The notes under the pieces were generated by a model, which worked only from the letters and a program-made list of their open reading frames with translations, was not told the DNA's origin and did not search any database. Positions 12,950-23,360 of a stretch of DNA of 64,000 nt are shown piece by piece. Origin of the DNA: Agriotes lineatus. Lineage: Eukaryota > Arthropoda > Insecta > Coleoptera > Elateridae. Each line of letters opens with the position of its first letter. Position 1 is the first letter of the stretch. The position numbers were made by a program, and so were the translations under genes. Location: assembly GCA_940337035.1 (NCBI GenBank), contig CALNHX010003583.1, positions 62,001 to 126,000 on the forward strand. The letters run 5' to 3'.

Positions 12950-15740
12950 ATCGTGCTAGACTAACATCAATTCGTTAAGGCTTTATTAAAGGATGGAATG
13001 CTTTAGATATATTTAGATATATATAAGTATCAATTAGGCATAATCAATCCACTAATTTAATACTTGTGTAACCTTGTATTCTAATAAGGCATGAAATATC
13101 ATACAAATGGCGGGCATCTAACTGTACTGGACGCACAGATGCATAAGAGTAGGGGTAGCGATGAGCCAATCGCAGGCTGTTTTGGAACTTATAGAAGTAA
13201 TTAGCTGTAGTTTAAATACGAGGTGTCGAAGGTGTCGAGGTGCCATAAATATCAAAAAATTTAAGTTGTATTTCGTAGAGGGTGAAACCGAAGAAAATGG
13301 ACCCAGATCAGCCCAGAGAAGACAATGGAGGTGAAGAGGACCGGAGAAGAGGTGCAGGTGAGAGAGGGTATCTTCGAACAATGTTCATCGCTGGACGCTT
13401 CTCCGATGTACTGTTGGAGCTTCCTAATTATCTGTTTGAGTTGATACTCAGGTTAGTTACAGATTTATTAGTAGTGGGTTTCAGAGAGGTCTTTGTTCGA
13501 AAGTTACATAACCTTACTTTTTGTTAAATGGCAACCATTTCCGACGGTCTATGTTGCTGCATTGCCTGCTTCAATTTGAAACGTTATTGTAACTCATAAA
13601 TAAATGGCGCTTGCTTTAAATGTAGAATTTAGAGCGGTAATCGTGCTAGACTAACATCAATTCGTTAAGGCCTTATTAAAGGAGGGAATGCTTTAGATAT
13701 ATTTAGATATATATAAGTATCAATTAGGCATAATCAATCCACTAATTTAATACTTCTGTAACCTTGTATTCTAATAAGGCATGAAATATCATACAAATGG
13801 CGGGCATCTAACTGTACTTGACGCACAGATGCATAAGAGTAGGGGTAGCGATGATCCAATCGCAGGCTGTTTTGGAACTTATAGAAGTAATTAGCTGTAG
13901 TTTAAATACGAGGTGTTGAAGGTGTCGAGGTAAGAGATCTATGCCATAAATATCAAAAAATTTAAGTTGTATTTCGTAGAGGTGAAACCGAAGAAAATGG
14001 ACCCTGATCAGCCCAGAGAAGACAATGCAGGCGAAGAGGACCGGAGAAGAGGTGCAGGTGAGAGAGGATATCTTCGAACAATGTTCATCGCTGGACGCTT
14101 CTCCGATGCTCTTTTGGAGCTTCCTAATTATCTGTTTGAGTTGATACTCAGGTTAGTTACAGATTTATTAGTAGTGGGTTTCAGAGAGGTCTTTGTTCGA
14201 AAGTTACATAACCTTACTTTTTGTTAAATGGCAACCATTTCCGACGGTCTATGTTGCTGCATTGCCTGCTTCAATTTGAAACGTTATTGTAACTCATAAA
14301 TAAATGGCGCTTGCTTTAAATGTAGAATTTAGAGCGGTAATCGTGCTAGACTAACATCAATTCGTTAAGGCTTTATTAAAGGATGGAATGCTTTAGATAT
14401 ATTTAGATATATACAAGTATCAATTAGGCATAATCAATCCACTAATTTAATACTTGTTGTAACCTTGTATTCTAATAAGGCATGAAATATCATACAAATG
14501 GCGGGCATCTAACTGTACTGGACGCACAGATGCATAAGAGTAGGGGTAGCGATGAGCCAATCGCAGGCTGTTTTGGAACTTATAGAAGTAATTAGCTGTA
14601 GTTTAAATACGAGGTGTCGAAGGTGTCGAGGTGCCATAAATATCAAAAAATTTAAGTTGTATTTCGTAGAGGGTGAAACCGAAGAAAATGGACCCAGATC
14701 AGCCCAGAGAAGACAATGGAGGTGAAGAGGACCGGAGAAGAGGTGCAGGTGAGAGAGGGTATCTTCGAACAATGTTCATCGCTGGACGCTTCTCCGATGT
14801 ACTGTTGGAGCTTCCTAATTATCTGTTTGAGTTGATACTCAGGTTAGTTACAGATTTATTAGTAGTGGGTTTCAGAGAGGTCTTTGTTCGAAAGTTACAT
14901 AACCTTACTTTTTGTTAAATGGCAACCATTTCCGACGGTCTATGTTGCTGCATTGCCTGCTTCAATTTGAAACGTTATTGTAACTCATAAATAAATGGCG
15001 CTTGCTTTAAATGTAGAATTTAGAGCGGTAATCGTGCTAGACTAACATCAATTCGTTAAGGCCTTATTAAAGGAGGGAATGCTTTAGATATATTTAGATA
15101 TATATAAGTATCAATTAGGCATAATCAATCCACTAATTTAATACTTCTGTAACCTTGTATTCTAATAAGGCATGAAATATCATACAAATGGCGGGCATCT
15201 AACTGTACTTGACGCACAGATGCATAAGAGTAGGGGTAGCGATGATCCAATCGCAGGCTGTTTTGGAACTTATAGAAGTAATTAGCTGTAGTTTAAATAC
15301 GAGGTGTTGAAGGTGTCGAGGTAAGAGATCTATGCCATAAATATCAAAAAATTTAAGTTGTATTTCGTAGAGGTGAAACCGAAGAAAATGGACCCTGATC
15401 AGCCCAGAGAAGACAATGGAGGCGAAGAGGACCGGAGAAGAGGTGCAGGTGAGAGAGGATATCTTCGAACAATGTTCATCGCTGGACGCTTCTCCGATGC
15501 TCTTTTGGAGCTTCCTAATTATCTGTTTGAGTTGATACTCAGGTTAGTTACAGATTTATTAGTAGTGGGTTTCAGAGAGGTCTTTGTTCGAAAGTTACAT
15601 AACCTTACTTTTTGTTAAATGGCAACCATTTCCGACGGTCTATGTTGCTGCATTGCCTGCTTCAATTTGAAACGTTATTGTAACTCATAAATAAATGGCG
15701 CTTGCTTTAAATGTAGAATTTAGAGCGGTAATCGTGCTAG
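12950..15740 (+). repeat. 1,391-bp dimeric higher-order repeat, two copies
   Basis: Units with ATG at 13297 and 14688 share an 11-bp deletion upstream of the ORF, GGTGAAGAGG and GATGTACTG variants. Units at 13997 and 15388 share GGTGTTGAAGG, ACCCTGATC and an AGAGGTGAAACC junction lacking one base. The upstream spacers at about 12979 and 14370 share GGCTTTATTAAAGGATGG. The period is 1,391 bp, so a two-unit block was duplicated after its units had diverged. Confidence 0.85.
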
Positions 15741-16088
15741 ACTAACATCAATTCGTTAATGCCTTATTAAAGGAGGGAATGCTTTAGATATATTTAGATA
15801 TATATAAGTATCAATTAGGCATAATCAATCCACTAATTTAATACTTGTGTAACCTTATATTCTAATAAGGCATGAAATACCATACAAATGGCGGGCATCT
15901 AACTGTACTGGACGCACAGATGCATAAGAGTAGGGGTAGCGATGAGCCAATCGCAGGCTGTTTTGGAACTTATAGAAGTAATTAGCTGTAGTTTAAATAC
16001 GAGGTGTCGAAGGTGTCGAGGTAAGAGATCTATGCCATAAATATCAAAAAATTTAAGTTGTATTTCGTAGAGGGTGAAACCGAAGAAA

Positions 16089-16457
16089 ATGGACCCAGAT
16101 CAGCCCAGAGAAGACAATGGAGGCGAAGAGGACCGGAGAAGAGGTGCAGGTGACAGAGGGTATCTTCGAACAATGTTCATCGCTGGACGTTTCTCCGATG
16201 CTCTTTTGGAACTTCCTAATTATCTGTTTGAGTTGATACTCAAGCCTTATCAAAAAATGTTATTGGAGTTATCGATCGAACTCGTCTGGGTGCTACTAGA
16301 ACGGGGTACAAACGTTTCGCCCCCGCCGTTTCGCCCCTTAACCGTTTCGCCCCCGAACCGTTTCGCCCCCGAAGTTTTACCTCTAGCTTTAGCCTTCAGG
16401 TGTTTCCAGTTGCACCACGAGATAGTAGATACATATAAAGAAAAAGAAATCTTTTAA
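16089..16457 (+). pseudogene. Last, truncated repeat-unit ORF fused to unrelated sequence
   Basis: The first 51 codons match the array ORF with extra private changes (GACAGAGGG, GTTTCTC, GGAACTT), as expected at an array edge. Homology ends at about 16242, just where the other copies have the AG/GTTAGT donor. After that the frame runs into the ~150-bp repeat family and then into a foldback element, giving an open but meaningless tail to 16457. Confidence 0.7.
16243..16302 (+). repeat. Left part of a ~150-bp satellite unit
   Basis: Contains the ATGTTATTGGAGTTATCGAT and GGGTGCTACTAGAAC blocks that recur at 22974-23360. Continuation resumes at 16977 after the inserted foldback element, with CCTATTAGAACTACCGGAAT and a CGTTTTGTAAAAAT block to about 17060. 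Confidence 0.8.
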
Positions 16458-16966
16458 CATCAATAGGAATTTGTATTGACCTATTATAAAACCATTACCT
16501 GAAATTTTGCTAATCACTTCATATTTCATAACTAGGAAATAGTACAACTGATTGCTGGAAATCAAGAAAATCCAAGAAATAAAAAGTATGTCGCAATATC
16601 AGCTCGTGTGAAAAGAATCGTTGAAGACTTTGAAAATCGTCAAGTTGTTGATTACTTGCGTGGGATTGCGTGCAACCTTAAATTTTGAATTTATTCCGGT
16701 TGCACGTCGGGATATAGATGTTAAAAGATTTATTTTTCACACAAATTTAAAAAAAAATAGTTGCAGAAATCCTACTAGCTACCTCTTCGTGGTGCAACTG
16801 GAAACAGCTGAAGCTGGCTAAAGCTAGAGGTAAAACTTCGGGGGCGAAACGGTTAGGGGGCGAAACGGTTAGGGGGCGAAACGGTTAGGGGGCGAAACGG
16901 CTGGTGGCGAAACGGTGTGGGCAAAACGGTCGGGGGCGAAACGCCGGGGGCGAAACGTCAGTAAAC
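16303..16966. mobile_element. Foldback element with GGGGGCGAAACGG repeats in its terminal inverted repeats
   Basis: A 664-bp insertion flanked by a perfect 10-bp duplication CTACTAGAAC (16293-16302 and 16967-16976). The left arm (to about 16430) carries CGTTTCGCCCCC units; the right arm (from about 16774) carries about eight GGGGGCGAAACGG-like units in the opposite sense. The arms also share an inner block with CCAGTTGCACCACGA and its complement. Paralogous uninterrupted sites exist at 23029-23060 and 23171-23200. Long TIRs built of short tandem repeats plus a 9-10 bp duplication recall MULE-type foldbacks; no transposase is present. Family is inference. Confidence 0.75.
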
Positions 16967-17041
16967 CTACTAGAACCCCTATTAGAACTACCGGAATTTT
17001 TAAAAAAATCGCTTTCAGGACTTCGTCGTTTTGTAAAAATA

Positions 17042-17438
17042 CTAACACAAAAATGGGTTATTTTCTCCCTGCATACGTTTTCTTTTCCGGCATAATTTTT
17101 GTCCACGATTCAGCAGAGAAATAACTAGACGAAATTTTCTTTTATATGCACCTTTTTTATTATCACTTGCCGAAATCTCTAACGAACTGTTTGATACATC
17201 GAACATGACTGCATTAGGAACAATTTCGAACGCTTTACACACAATGTCTCGCATGCCTCTTCGATTTAGATTTACTACAGTGTGAATGTGTTTGGCACTC
17301 ATAGCGGAACCGTTTTCCAACTTTTCTCAGAAATGTTTTAAAAACATTATTAGAGGGAGGTAATACTTTACCAGCATCGTCTATTGTTTTAAACTCACGT
17401 TGAGACAAAATATTAGTTAAAACGTCTACGTCATACAT
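17042..17438 (-). pseudogene. Degraded coding fragment, family not recognised
   Basis: Two overlapping minus-strand frames read as one protein broken by a frameshift near 17310: an upstream part (DVLTNILSQREF and a following VFKTFLRKVGK) and a downstream part (SAKHIHTVVNLNRRGMRD). The text is protein-like rather than random. A short DNA-element protein that recurs in invertebrate genomes is possible, but I cannot name the family. Confidence 0.3.
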
Positions 17439-17439
17439 C

Positions 17440-17745
17440 TTGGATGATGTTTCGGAAAATGTATAATACTCTATTCGTCCGATGAATGGTCAAACGACAA
17501 AGTAAACTTACGAAAACGCTGCTACTACGCTATCGACAATATAGAAAAAACTAATTATTATACATATAGAGTATCACTAACGTATTTTTGAAAATATATA
17601 TGTTACCTGTTATCCCACAGTTTCTTTATTATACACAGAAATATTTCAGGTTTTCACACAAACTGTAAAAGTTTTATAAAAACGACACCTTTCGAACGAG
17701 CTCCCCGTAGGATGACACTGAACTGAGCATTAAACAAATATAAGA
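17440..17745. other. No gene seen
   Basis: AT-rich sequence with no sustained ORF, inverted repeat or recognisable element between the degraded fragment and the (TA)n tract. Confidence 0.5.

Positions 17746-17793
<48 letters not shown>
17746..17793. repeat. (TA)n microsatellite
   Basis: About 24 TA dinucleotides. It abuts the outer edge of the motif array that begins at 17842. Confidence 0.95.
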
Positions 17794-17795
<2 letters not shown>

Positions 17796-18459
17796 CCTTC
17801 CAGAGCATTCAGTGAGCTCCATTCATTCAAAACTTACGGTTAAAGTGAGGTCCGAAACAAAGTGAGGACCATATACGGACCTCACTTTGTCAATTCACTA
17901 ATATTTTGCTTACAAGATGTCGTAAGCATCTAAAGCAAATTCAATAAAAATAATTTGGACCTCAGCTGGTTAGAAAAGTGTCCAAAATTGTATACCTTAG
18001 TTCATTGTTCCTCACATTGGCGGCGCTCCTGCGCGAGTATAATTTCTTGACGTATATTTCTAGTTCTTCGTAACTCCCACTTTACGCACGAAGTAAGGAC
18101 CGCAAAAGTTGCAACCATGTACCGTCCTCACTTTAAGCGTACCTAGTATTACTTTAAACAAATTGCTGGATGACTAATTCTGGTAAGAAAGTAAAATAAA
18201 GCGTGCTTTATGCAGTGCGGTCTTGTTGCAGGGAAAAGATAGGCGTAAACTGTGGGATTGTGTAATTTTTGTAAAGTTTGGTAGTTAGAGGCAGAAATTG
18301 ACTATTAAATAACTTTAAGGGTAATGTAATCTTTAAAATTACATATTTATAATAAAAACGGCGCAATCAGTGTGAGTATTTACAATTCATGAAGGTTTCT
18401 TATCTCACAAATTGTATTTTAAATTATGTTAAAATCAATCAGTTTCTATTAAAATTATA

Positions 18460-19305
18460 CAGGGTTAGTTAAAAGTATGGAGACGGTGATTTATTCTCGT
18501 TAATGTTCATTTAAGGAAATTATGTTCAATACAAAAGCTTTTAATGAAATTTCTATCTACATTTTAGAATGCTTGAATTTTTTTCTCTTCAATTGTTTTT
18601 GAGTTTCGCCTGTTCGCGTAATTTTTTTAAATAGAAACTTGTTGATTTTACTCTACCATTCGATAGAGCATTTTTTTCTTTTTACAGCAGTACTTTGGTT
18701 TTTTAAAGTTTTGTTTAATAACCTTTTTACAAGAAAATGCCGGTTCAAGTATTTAATAAATGTTAGGTATATCTAGATAGACAAAATTATTTTTGTATCT
18801 TAGTTTAATCTTAATTTATCATTAGAAACAAATTACTAACTAAATAAACATGAATAAAGAGATCATTTTAAAAATTTTAAAAAAAAATGATTTTTTTTAA
18901 GATAATCTCTTTATTCATGTTTATTTAGTTAGTAATTTGTTTTTAATGATAAATTAAGAATAAACTAAGACAGAAAAGTAATTTTGTCTATCTAGATATA
19001 CCTAACATTTATTAAATACTTGAACCGATGTTTTCTTGTAAAAATGTTATTAAACAACATTAAAAAAAATAAATGTACTTCTGTAAAGAGAAAAAATGCT
19101 CTATCGAATGGTAGAGTAAAATTAACAAAACTCCATTTAAAAAAAAATGCGAACAGACGTAACTCAAAAACAATTGAAGACAAAAGATTCAAGCATTTTA
19201 AAATGTATATAGAAATTTCATAAAAAACTCTTGTATTGAACATAATTTCCTAAAATGAATATTAACGGCAATAAATCGCCGTCTCCATACTTTTAACTAA
19301 CCCTG
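18460..19305. mobile_element. 846-bp snap-back MITE with TA target duplication
   Basis: Two arms of about 400 bp are near-perfect complements around an AT-rich centre near 18885. Ends are CAGGGTTAGTTAAAAG and its complement; TA flanks both ends (18458-18459, 19306-19307). The ORFs inside are mirror images of one another and are not genes. Termini and TA fit Tc1/mariner mobilisation. Confidence 0.85.
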
Positions 19306-19803
19306 TATAGTTTTCTGCATGGTTTAGTGACCTAAATTGAAATGACCGAAAGTAAAAAGTTTCCGTTTTCTTTTCAATTATATTACTACTTCTTTTAAAC
19401 TTTCTGTCTTGTCAATGCTATATAAATCCAAATATAGTGATAAAACGTACTCCTAATAAATTTTGCTTGCTTATGTAACTTCCCAACACTATCTTGTTAT
19501 CTTTATAAGTATGATCACTCAAAATTTTGTATGATACTTGCAGATTGTTTTTTTTAACTTACCATTTTATTAGCGCATCGCGTTACAAAAATCTGAAAAT
19601 ATGTTTTACAAACAATCTACTATAACGTTTAGAGCAAAACTCTTTACCATTACCTAACCATGCGCAGTAGCTGTTAATCAAAATTTCAAATGGTGGGACA
19701 TTATGGAGAGAGGAAAGCAACTGGACAGACAAACAGATAGACAAACAAACAAACAAAGAGACCTGCGTTCGGCCTATCGAGATCAAAAGAGAGCAATGAT
19801 TAT

Positions 19804-20024
19804 GTACTACTGAGGACAAAAAATTTTGAACGATTCCTTTAATTAGTAGTTTAAATTTAGTTGTTGAAATAAGGCTTTTGATGTCAAAATAGGTTATTTT
19901 AAAAGGCCTCTTAAAATAGCTTATTTTGACAGTAAAAGCCTTATTTCAACAAAACAACTAAATGTTTCTAAATTTAGCGTATTAATTAAACGAGTCATTC
20001 AAATTTTTTTGTCCCCAATAGTAC
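19804..20024. mobile_element. 221-bp palindromic MITE with 6-bp duplication
   Basis: Ends GTACTACTGAGGACAAAA and complement, arms nearly the full length, centre at AAAAGGCCTCTTAAAA. GATTAT occurs directly before (19798-19803) and directly after (20025-20030). A 6-bp duplication and GTAC ends do not fit mariner; the family is unknown. Confidence 0.7.
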
Positions 20025-20252
20025 GATTATGTATATTTAGACTCATTGTGTTTCAAGACGCTGAGAAAGTTTTAAATCTTCACGTCTGATTCAGAGGGCT
20101 ATTGCATTATTTTGTATACTGCAAAGAAAAGGTAAGCCTAAGAATGGTAGAAAAAGAGTTGTTTCAGTTGTAGTAAACTTTTTCAGAATCGACTGCAACG
20201 CAGAACTCAAGATCCATTTTCCTGCTCCTGTTTTTTCATTCTTCAAATGTAG

Positions 20253-20680
20253 AAGTTAAAGGGATTAATTTACTGCCATGTACTGATCAAGTTACGCAGG
20301 CTGAACTGATTACTGCGAGAAATGTCTTGCAAGATGCAACTCCGCCAGGGTACACCCTGGATAATATAGAACCAGAAGTAACAACAGGAAGGAATCCACA
20401 TAGATGGATAGGCACTTTCAGTAGAAATGATAACAACTATTACTGTGGATGTCAATACTTAACATCTGTGAAAAGAGATTTTAAAAGGTTCTGTCCTCAA
20501 GGAAGCAAAATCCGAAACGTTCGTTTAATAAATGTTCCTAACGGACAACGAATCGCAGTTGAATTTCTAGTAAATTGCTATTGTACAAATTTGAAACGAA
20601 GACTAAAGCGTCGAAGTTATCATAATCAGTTTAAATGTAACCTATCGGGATATACGACAGAATTTAGCATCTGTATTTAA
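20253..20680 (+). CDS. Cysteine-rich terminal exon, unknown protein
   Basis: An acceptor-like tract (TTCATTCTTCAAATGTAG) precedes an open frame beginning VKGINLLPC and ending in TAA at 20678-20680. About 141 codons, with the first internal ATG at 20327. The C-terminal half has paired cysteines (CGC, FCP, NCYC, KCN, SICI) and a basic KRRLKRR stretch, suggesting a secreted or disulphide-rich domain, but I recognise no family. A possible upstream exon in compatible phase ends at the AAAAG/GTAAGC donor at about 20132. It lies inside candidate element A and may be cargo, a trapped host exon, or chance. Confidence 0.4.
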
Positions 20681-21307
20681 ATTTGCAATTACGCAAAGGA
20701 AGAGAGACTTTATCTTCTCAAAATAAAATTTTCAGGAAAATATAAATAAGTGATTTAGGTCAGTGTTTCATGTATTAAAAAATAAAATTCAAAAATTCAA
20801 CTGCATCAATTTTTGGAATTTCCGATTAAAGTATCAAAACCTCGACTTTTAACAGGCTCGAGTTAAGACCACTAATTGAGATAAAGGGCAAATTGATGTA
20901 TCAAGAGCTTATTTGAAAGTAGTTATTTGTATCAATAGTTCAGAAATTGTATGTTTATAAGTATGGGCATTTTGTAGAAAGCAGAATACGTACCTGCTTC
21001 AGTTTTTCTCTTTTTAAGAATACCTACCTGCTTCAGTTTTGCTCTTTTTAATATTTAAGACTCAATTAATAAAAACTACTTACTCAAGAACTTGAATCAG
21101 CATTAATTTTGTAGCAGTTCAGTTTAATTTTTTCTGTTGTCAAATATTTTTATGTACCTACGTTTTTATCACTATGTTGTTGAGGTATTGCCTAGTCGTT
21201 TGTATTTATAAGCAACAAAAATACATAACATTAATGTCAAATTTATGTTGTATTTATTTTGTAAAAAATGTGATCATATACACTTATTCTATGTCTTAAC
21301 ATAGTTA

Positions 21308-21490
21308 TTATTTATATATTTTAATATTTTCCCAGCTCTTATTTTCAAATACGCCTGGATTCTCCTCCTGTAGTTGAACACATTCCTTCATTTTCGGTGG
21401 AATCTTCTTTTTTAGATGGCGTTTAAAATATGCAAGAGTGATTTGCTTTTGTTTGTCTGTCCATGGTTCTAGAACACGCGTTTTCTTTTT
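21308..21490 (-). pseudogene. C-terminal exon of a Crypton-like gene
   Basis: After an acceptor (TTTACATCAG) at 21491-21492 a phase-0 exon of 60 codons ends in TAA at 21308-21310. It encodes a WTDKQKQ...AYFKRHLKKKIPPK...NPGVFENKSWENIK pattern, clearly the same C-terminal DNA-binding-like domain as in the recombinase gene ending at 52745 (WTPEQKK...KPWKVIK). No recombinase core was found upstream on the minus strand, so the gene is truncated or rearranged. Confidence 0.6.
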
Positions 21491-21737
21491 CTGATGTAAA
21501 TAAAAAAAATATTACTTATTTGAAACTCGAGACCTTGTGACAAAGACATTAGTACAGTATAACAGTATAATATATTCCGTGAAATAACATAGCGAAAATA
21601 ATAATAGGTTTCTCATAATAAAATTATAGTTCAACCATAATCTATTTTTTTATTAATTTTAATTCTGAGCGAGTGTCCTACATGAGATTCATTTCAACTG
21701 CATAGTTAAATAACAATTGATAAGAAATCCTACTCAC

Positions 21738-21884
21738 TTGATAGAACGGCATTTAATTCATCCTTGTTAAGGCCCTTCGTGGTTTCATACTTGGGAAGAT
21801 TCAAACGTTCTAGAGCGGAACTACGGTCTTCTTTATTCAATGCGTTCACTAAAATTTTTAATTTTCGATCCATTCTTAAAATGC
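21738..21884 (-). other. Possible upstream exon, phase incompatible with the next
   Basis: Bounded by an acceptor (GTTGCTGCAG) and a donor (GTGAGT), open from an ATG at 21873. Encodes a lysine/leucine-rich segment (KLKILVNALNKEDRSS). It would join the 21308-21490 exon out of phase, so the two may not belong to one transcript. Confidence 0.25.
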
Positions 21885-22050
21885 CTGCAGCAACAAGATG
21901 CAATTTGTTATAATGCACAACATTTAAACAATAATACCTACAGTTAATTATTATCTCGTTTCAGTTCACTTCCTGTTAATACAAACACATGCCACCCACA
22001 ATTTAAACTGAATGCCAGAGCGCCGGGAAATTTAAGGTAATGGTGATGGT

Positions 22051-22143
22051 GATGGTGACATCACTCTTCGATAAAAATTAGTTGTTACACATATATATTA
22101 TGACTGAAGCAAATAATTTTTATCGGAGAGTGATGTCATCATC
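22051..22143. mobile_element. Short palindromic MITE
   Basis: About 30-bp inverted arms (GACATCACTCTTCGATAAAA and complement, three mismatches) around a 33-bp loop. No clear target duplication is seen. Confidence 0.6.
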
Positions 22144-22509
22144 CGCCGTGGTCCGATATTCATTACACTGAAAATTGACAACACTGCGCGGACCTAACTT
22201 AAGGCGCTTCAAAGCTATATACGCAAATGAATGTCCTCACAAGTTGCGCAGCAGGAAAAATAACATACGGTACTCACTTGTATAGTGGAATAACATAGAC
22301 CTCACTTTGTTCAGATATACTGGAAAGAAAAATTTTCGTCATTTTTAGTTTTTCGGGTGTATATTTGTGCAAATTGTATTACCCTTAATAAAATAAGAAG
22401 GTTATTACATACTGGGGCCTTCTAAATTTATTCCTTCTGCAGGTCCTCATAACGTGCATCTTACGGTAAGTCCTCACTTATCTAGCTGGCCAAATATATA
22501 TATATACAA

Positions 22510-22840
22510 GAGCTCGTCATTACTTAAACATTCACGTGCGTGGGAAATACCCCTGATGAACCCTTTTATGCGAAAATGTCCGATGAGGAATTAAGATAAG
22601 GACTTAAAATTCTAAATATTATTGTCTGAATAAAGTTCCTTATTGCAACACTCGTTTATAAAAGTAATGCAAAATACGGTACCGTAGAGGCTTAAATAGC
22701 ATGTAGCAATTCTTACCTGCACCTGATTTTGGAGGTAGTTATCTTAATCCCTTATTGGAGCTTTCACGATATAAGTCGCTTTCTAGAGGTACTTAGACAA
22801 AAATACCCATAACCTTTTCAATTCCAGTTCTATGAAAAAA
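22510..22840. other. No gene seen
   Basis: Unremarkable AT-rich sequence between the (TA)n end of element A and the ~150-bp satellite. Confidence 0.5.
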
Positions 22841-23360
22841 ATTTCTTTCACTTTGCCATAGAACACACCAAGGTCCCACAAGAACTTCCAAAGAAATTTT
22901 AAAGAAATTGCTTCTAGGATCTAGTCGTTTTGTAAAAGTCTTAACACAAAAATACGGGTAACAATTTTATTGCGAGTCTTACCAAAAAAATGTTATTAGA
23001 GTTATCGATAGAACACGTCTCGGTGCTACTAGAGCTCCTATTAGAACTACCAGAACTGTAAAAAATTACTTCCAGGTCTTGGTCGTTTTGTAAAAGTGCT
23101 AACAGAAAAAAGCCTAACTTTTTTACTTCGAGTCTTACCAAAAAATGTTATTAGAGTTATCGATAGAACTCGCCGGGGTGCTACTAGAACTCCCATTAGA
23201 ACTATCGGAACTTTTAAAAAATTTCTTTCTGGATTTCGTGGTTTTGTAAAAACACAAAAATAGGCGTAACTTCTTTACTTCGGCTCCTATAAAAAAATGT
23301 TATTAGAGTTATCGATATAACTCGCCGGGGTGCTACTAGAACTCCCATTAGAACTACCGG
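22840..23360 (+). repeat. ~150-bp tandem satellite, about three units
   Basis: Units begin AGTCTTACCAAAAAATG at 22974 and 23131, with a variant at about 23281 (CTCCTATAAAAAAATG). Each holds TTATTAGAGTTATCGATA, GGTGCTACTAGAACTCC, ATTAGAACTACC and TCGTTTTGTAAAA blocks. A degenerate unit precedes at 22840. A further copy flanks the 701-bp array at 16243, and an inverted fragment lies at 23431-23466. Confidence 0.8.

Larger units (their letters stand above)
1..16242 (+). repeat. Tandem array of a 701-bp unit (about 23 copies, open at the left edge)
   Basis: Head-to-tail repeat with period 701 bp. The window begins inside a unit, so true copy number is unknown. Equivalent ATG codons lie at 688, 1389, 2090, 2792, 3493, 4194, 4895, 5596, 6297, 6999, 7700, 8401, 9102, 9803, 10504, 11205, 11906, 12607, 13297, 13997, 14688, 15388 and 16089. 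Spacings of 702 reflect one-base insertions (an extra C near 2655, an extra G near 6450); spacings of 690-691 reflect an 11-bp deletion upstream of the ORF. Copies look about 98-99% alike by eye across ORF and spacer alike, and most ORF variants are nonsynonymous, so homogenisation rather than protein selection explains the similarity. It resembles no rRNA, 5S, histone or snRNA repeat that I know. Confidence 0.97.
17794..22493 (-). mobile_element. Candidate tyrosine-recombinase element A (Crypton-like relic)
   Basis: Bounded by (TA)n tracts at 17746-17793 and 22494-22507. AAGTGAGGACC-like motifs cluster at the left end (17842-17853, 17859-17870, 17877-17888 reversed, 18091-18102, 18124-18134 reversed) and the right end (22189-22200, 22233-22242, 22269-22280, 22297-22308, 22441-22452, 22470-22479, mainly complementary). 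Inside lies the last exon of a Crypton-like gene on the minus strand (21308-21490), a cysteine-rich ORF and three MITEs. The recombinase core is missing. The layout matches the element at 47.3-54.6 kb. No direct target duplication is visible, so boundaries are inference. Confidence 0.45.

Noticed and set aside
13118..13381. Antisense 87-codon ORF (repeated at 14509-14772)
   Set aside because: It exists only because an 11-bp deletion opens the antisense frame of the array unit; its duplicate follows from the 1,391-bp dimer.
1..16242. Array as rDNA, 5S, histone, snRNA or CRISPR
   Set aside because: Units are 701 bp with no spacer diversity, no rRNA or histone signature, no box A/B promoter, and no cas-like context.
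18992..19243. ORFs on both strands at 18992-19243
   Set aside because: Shadow frames in the arms of a palindromic MITE.
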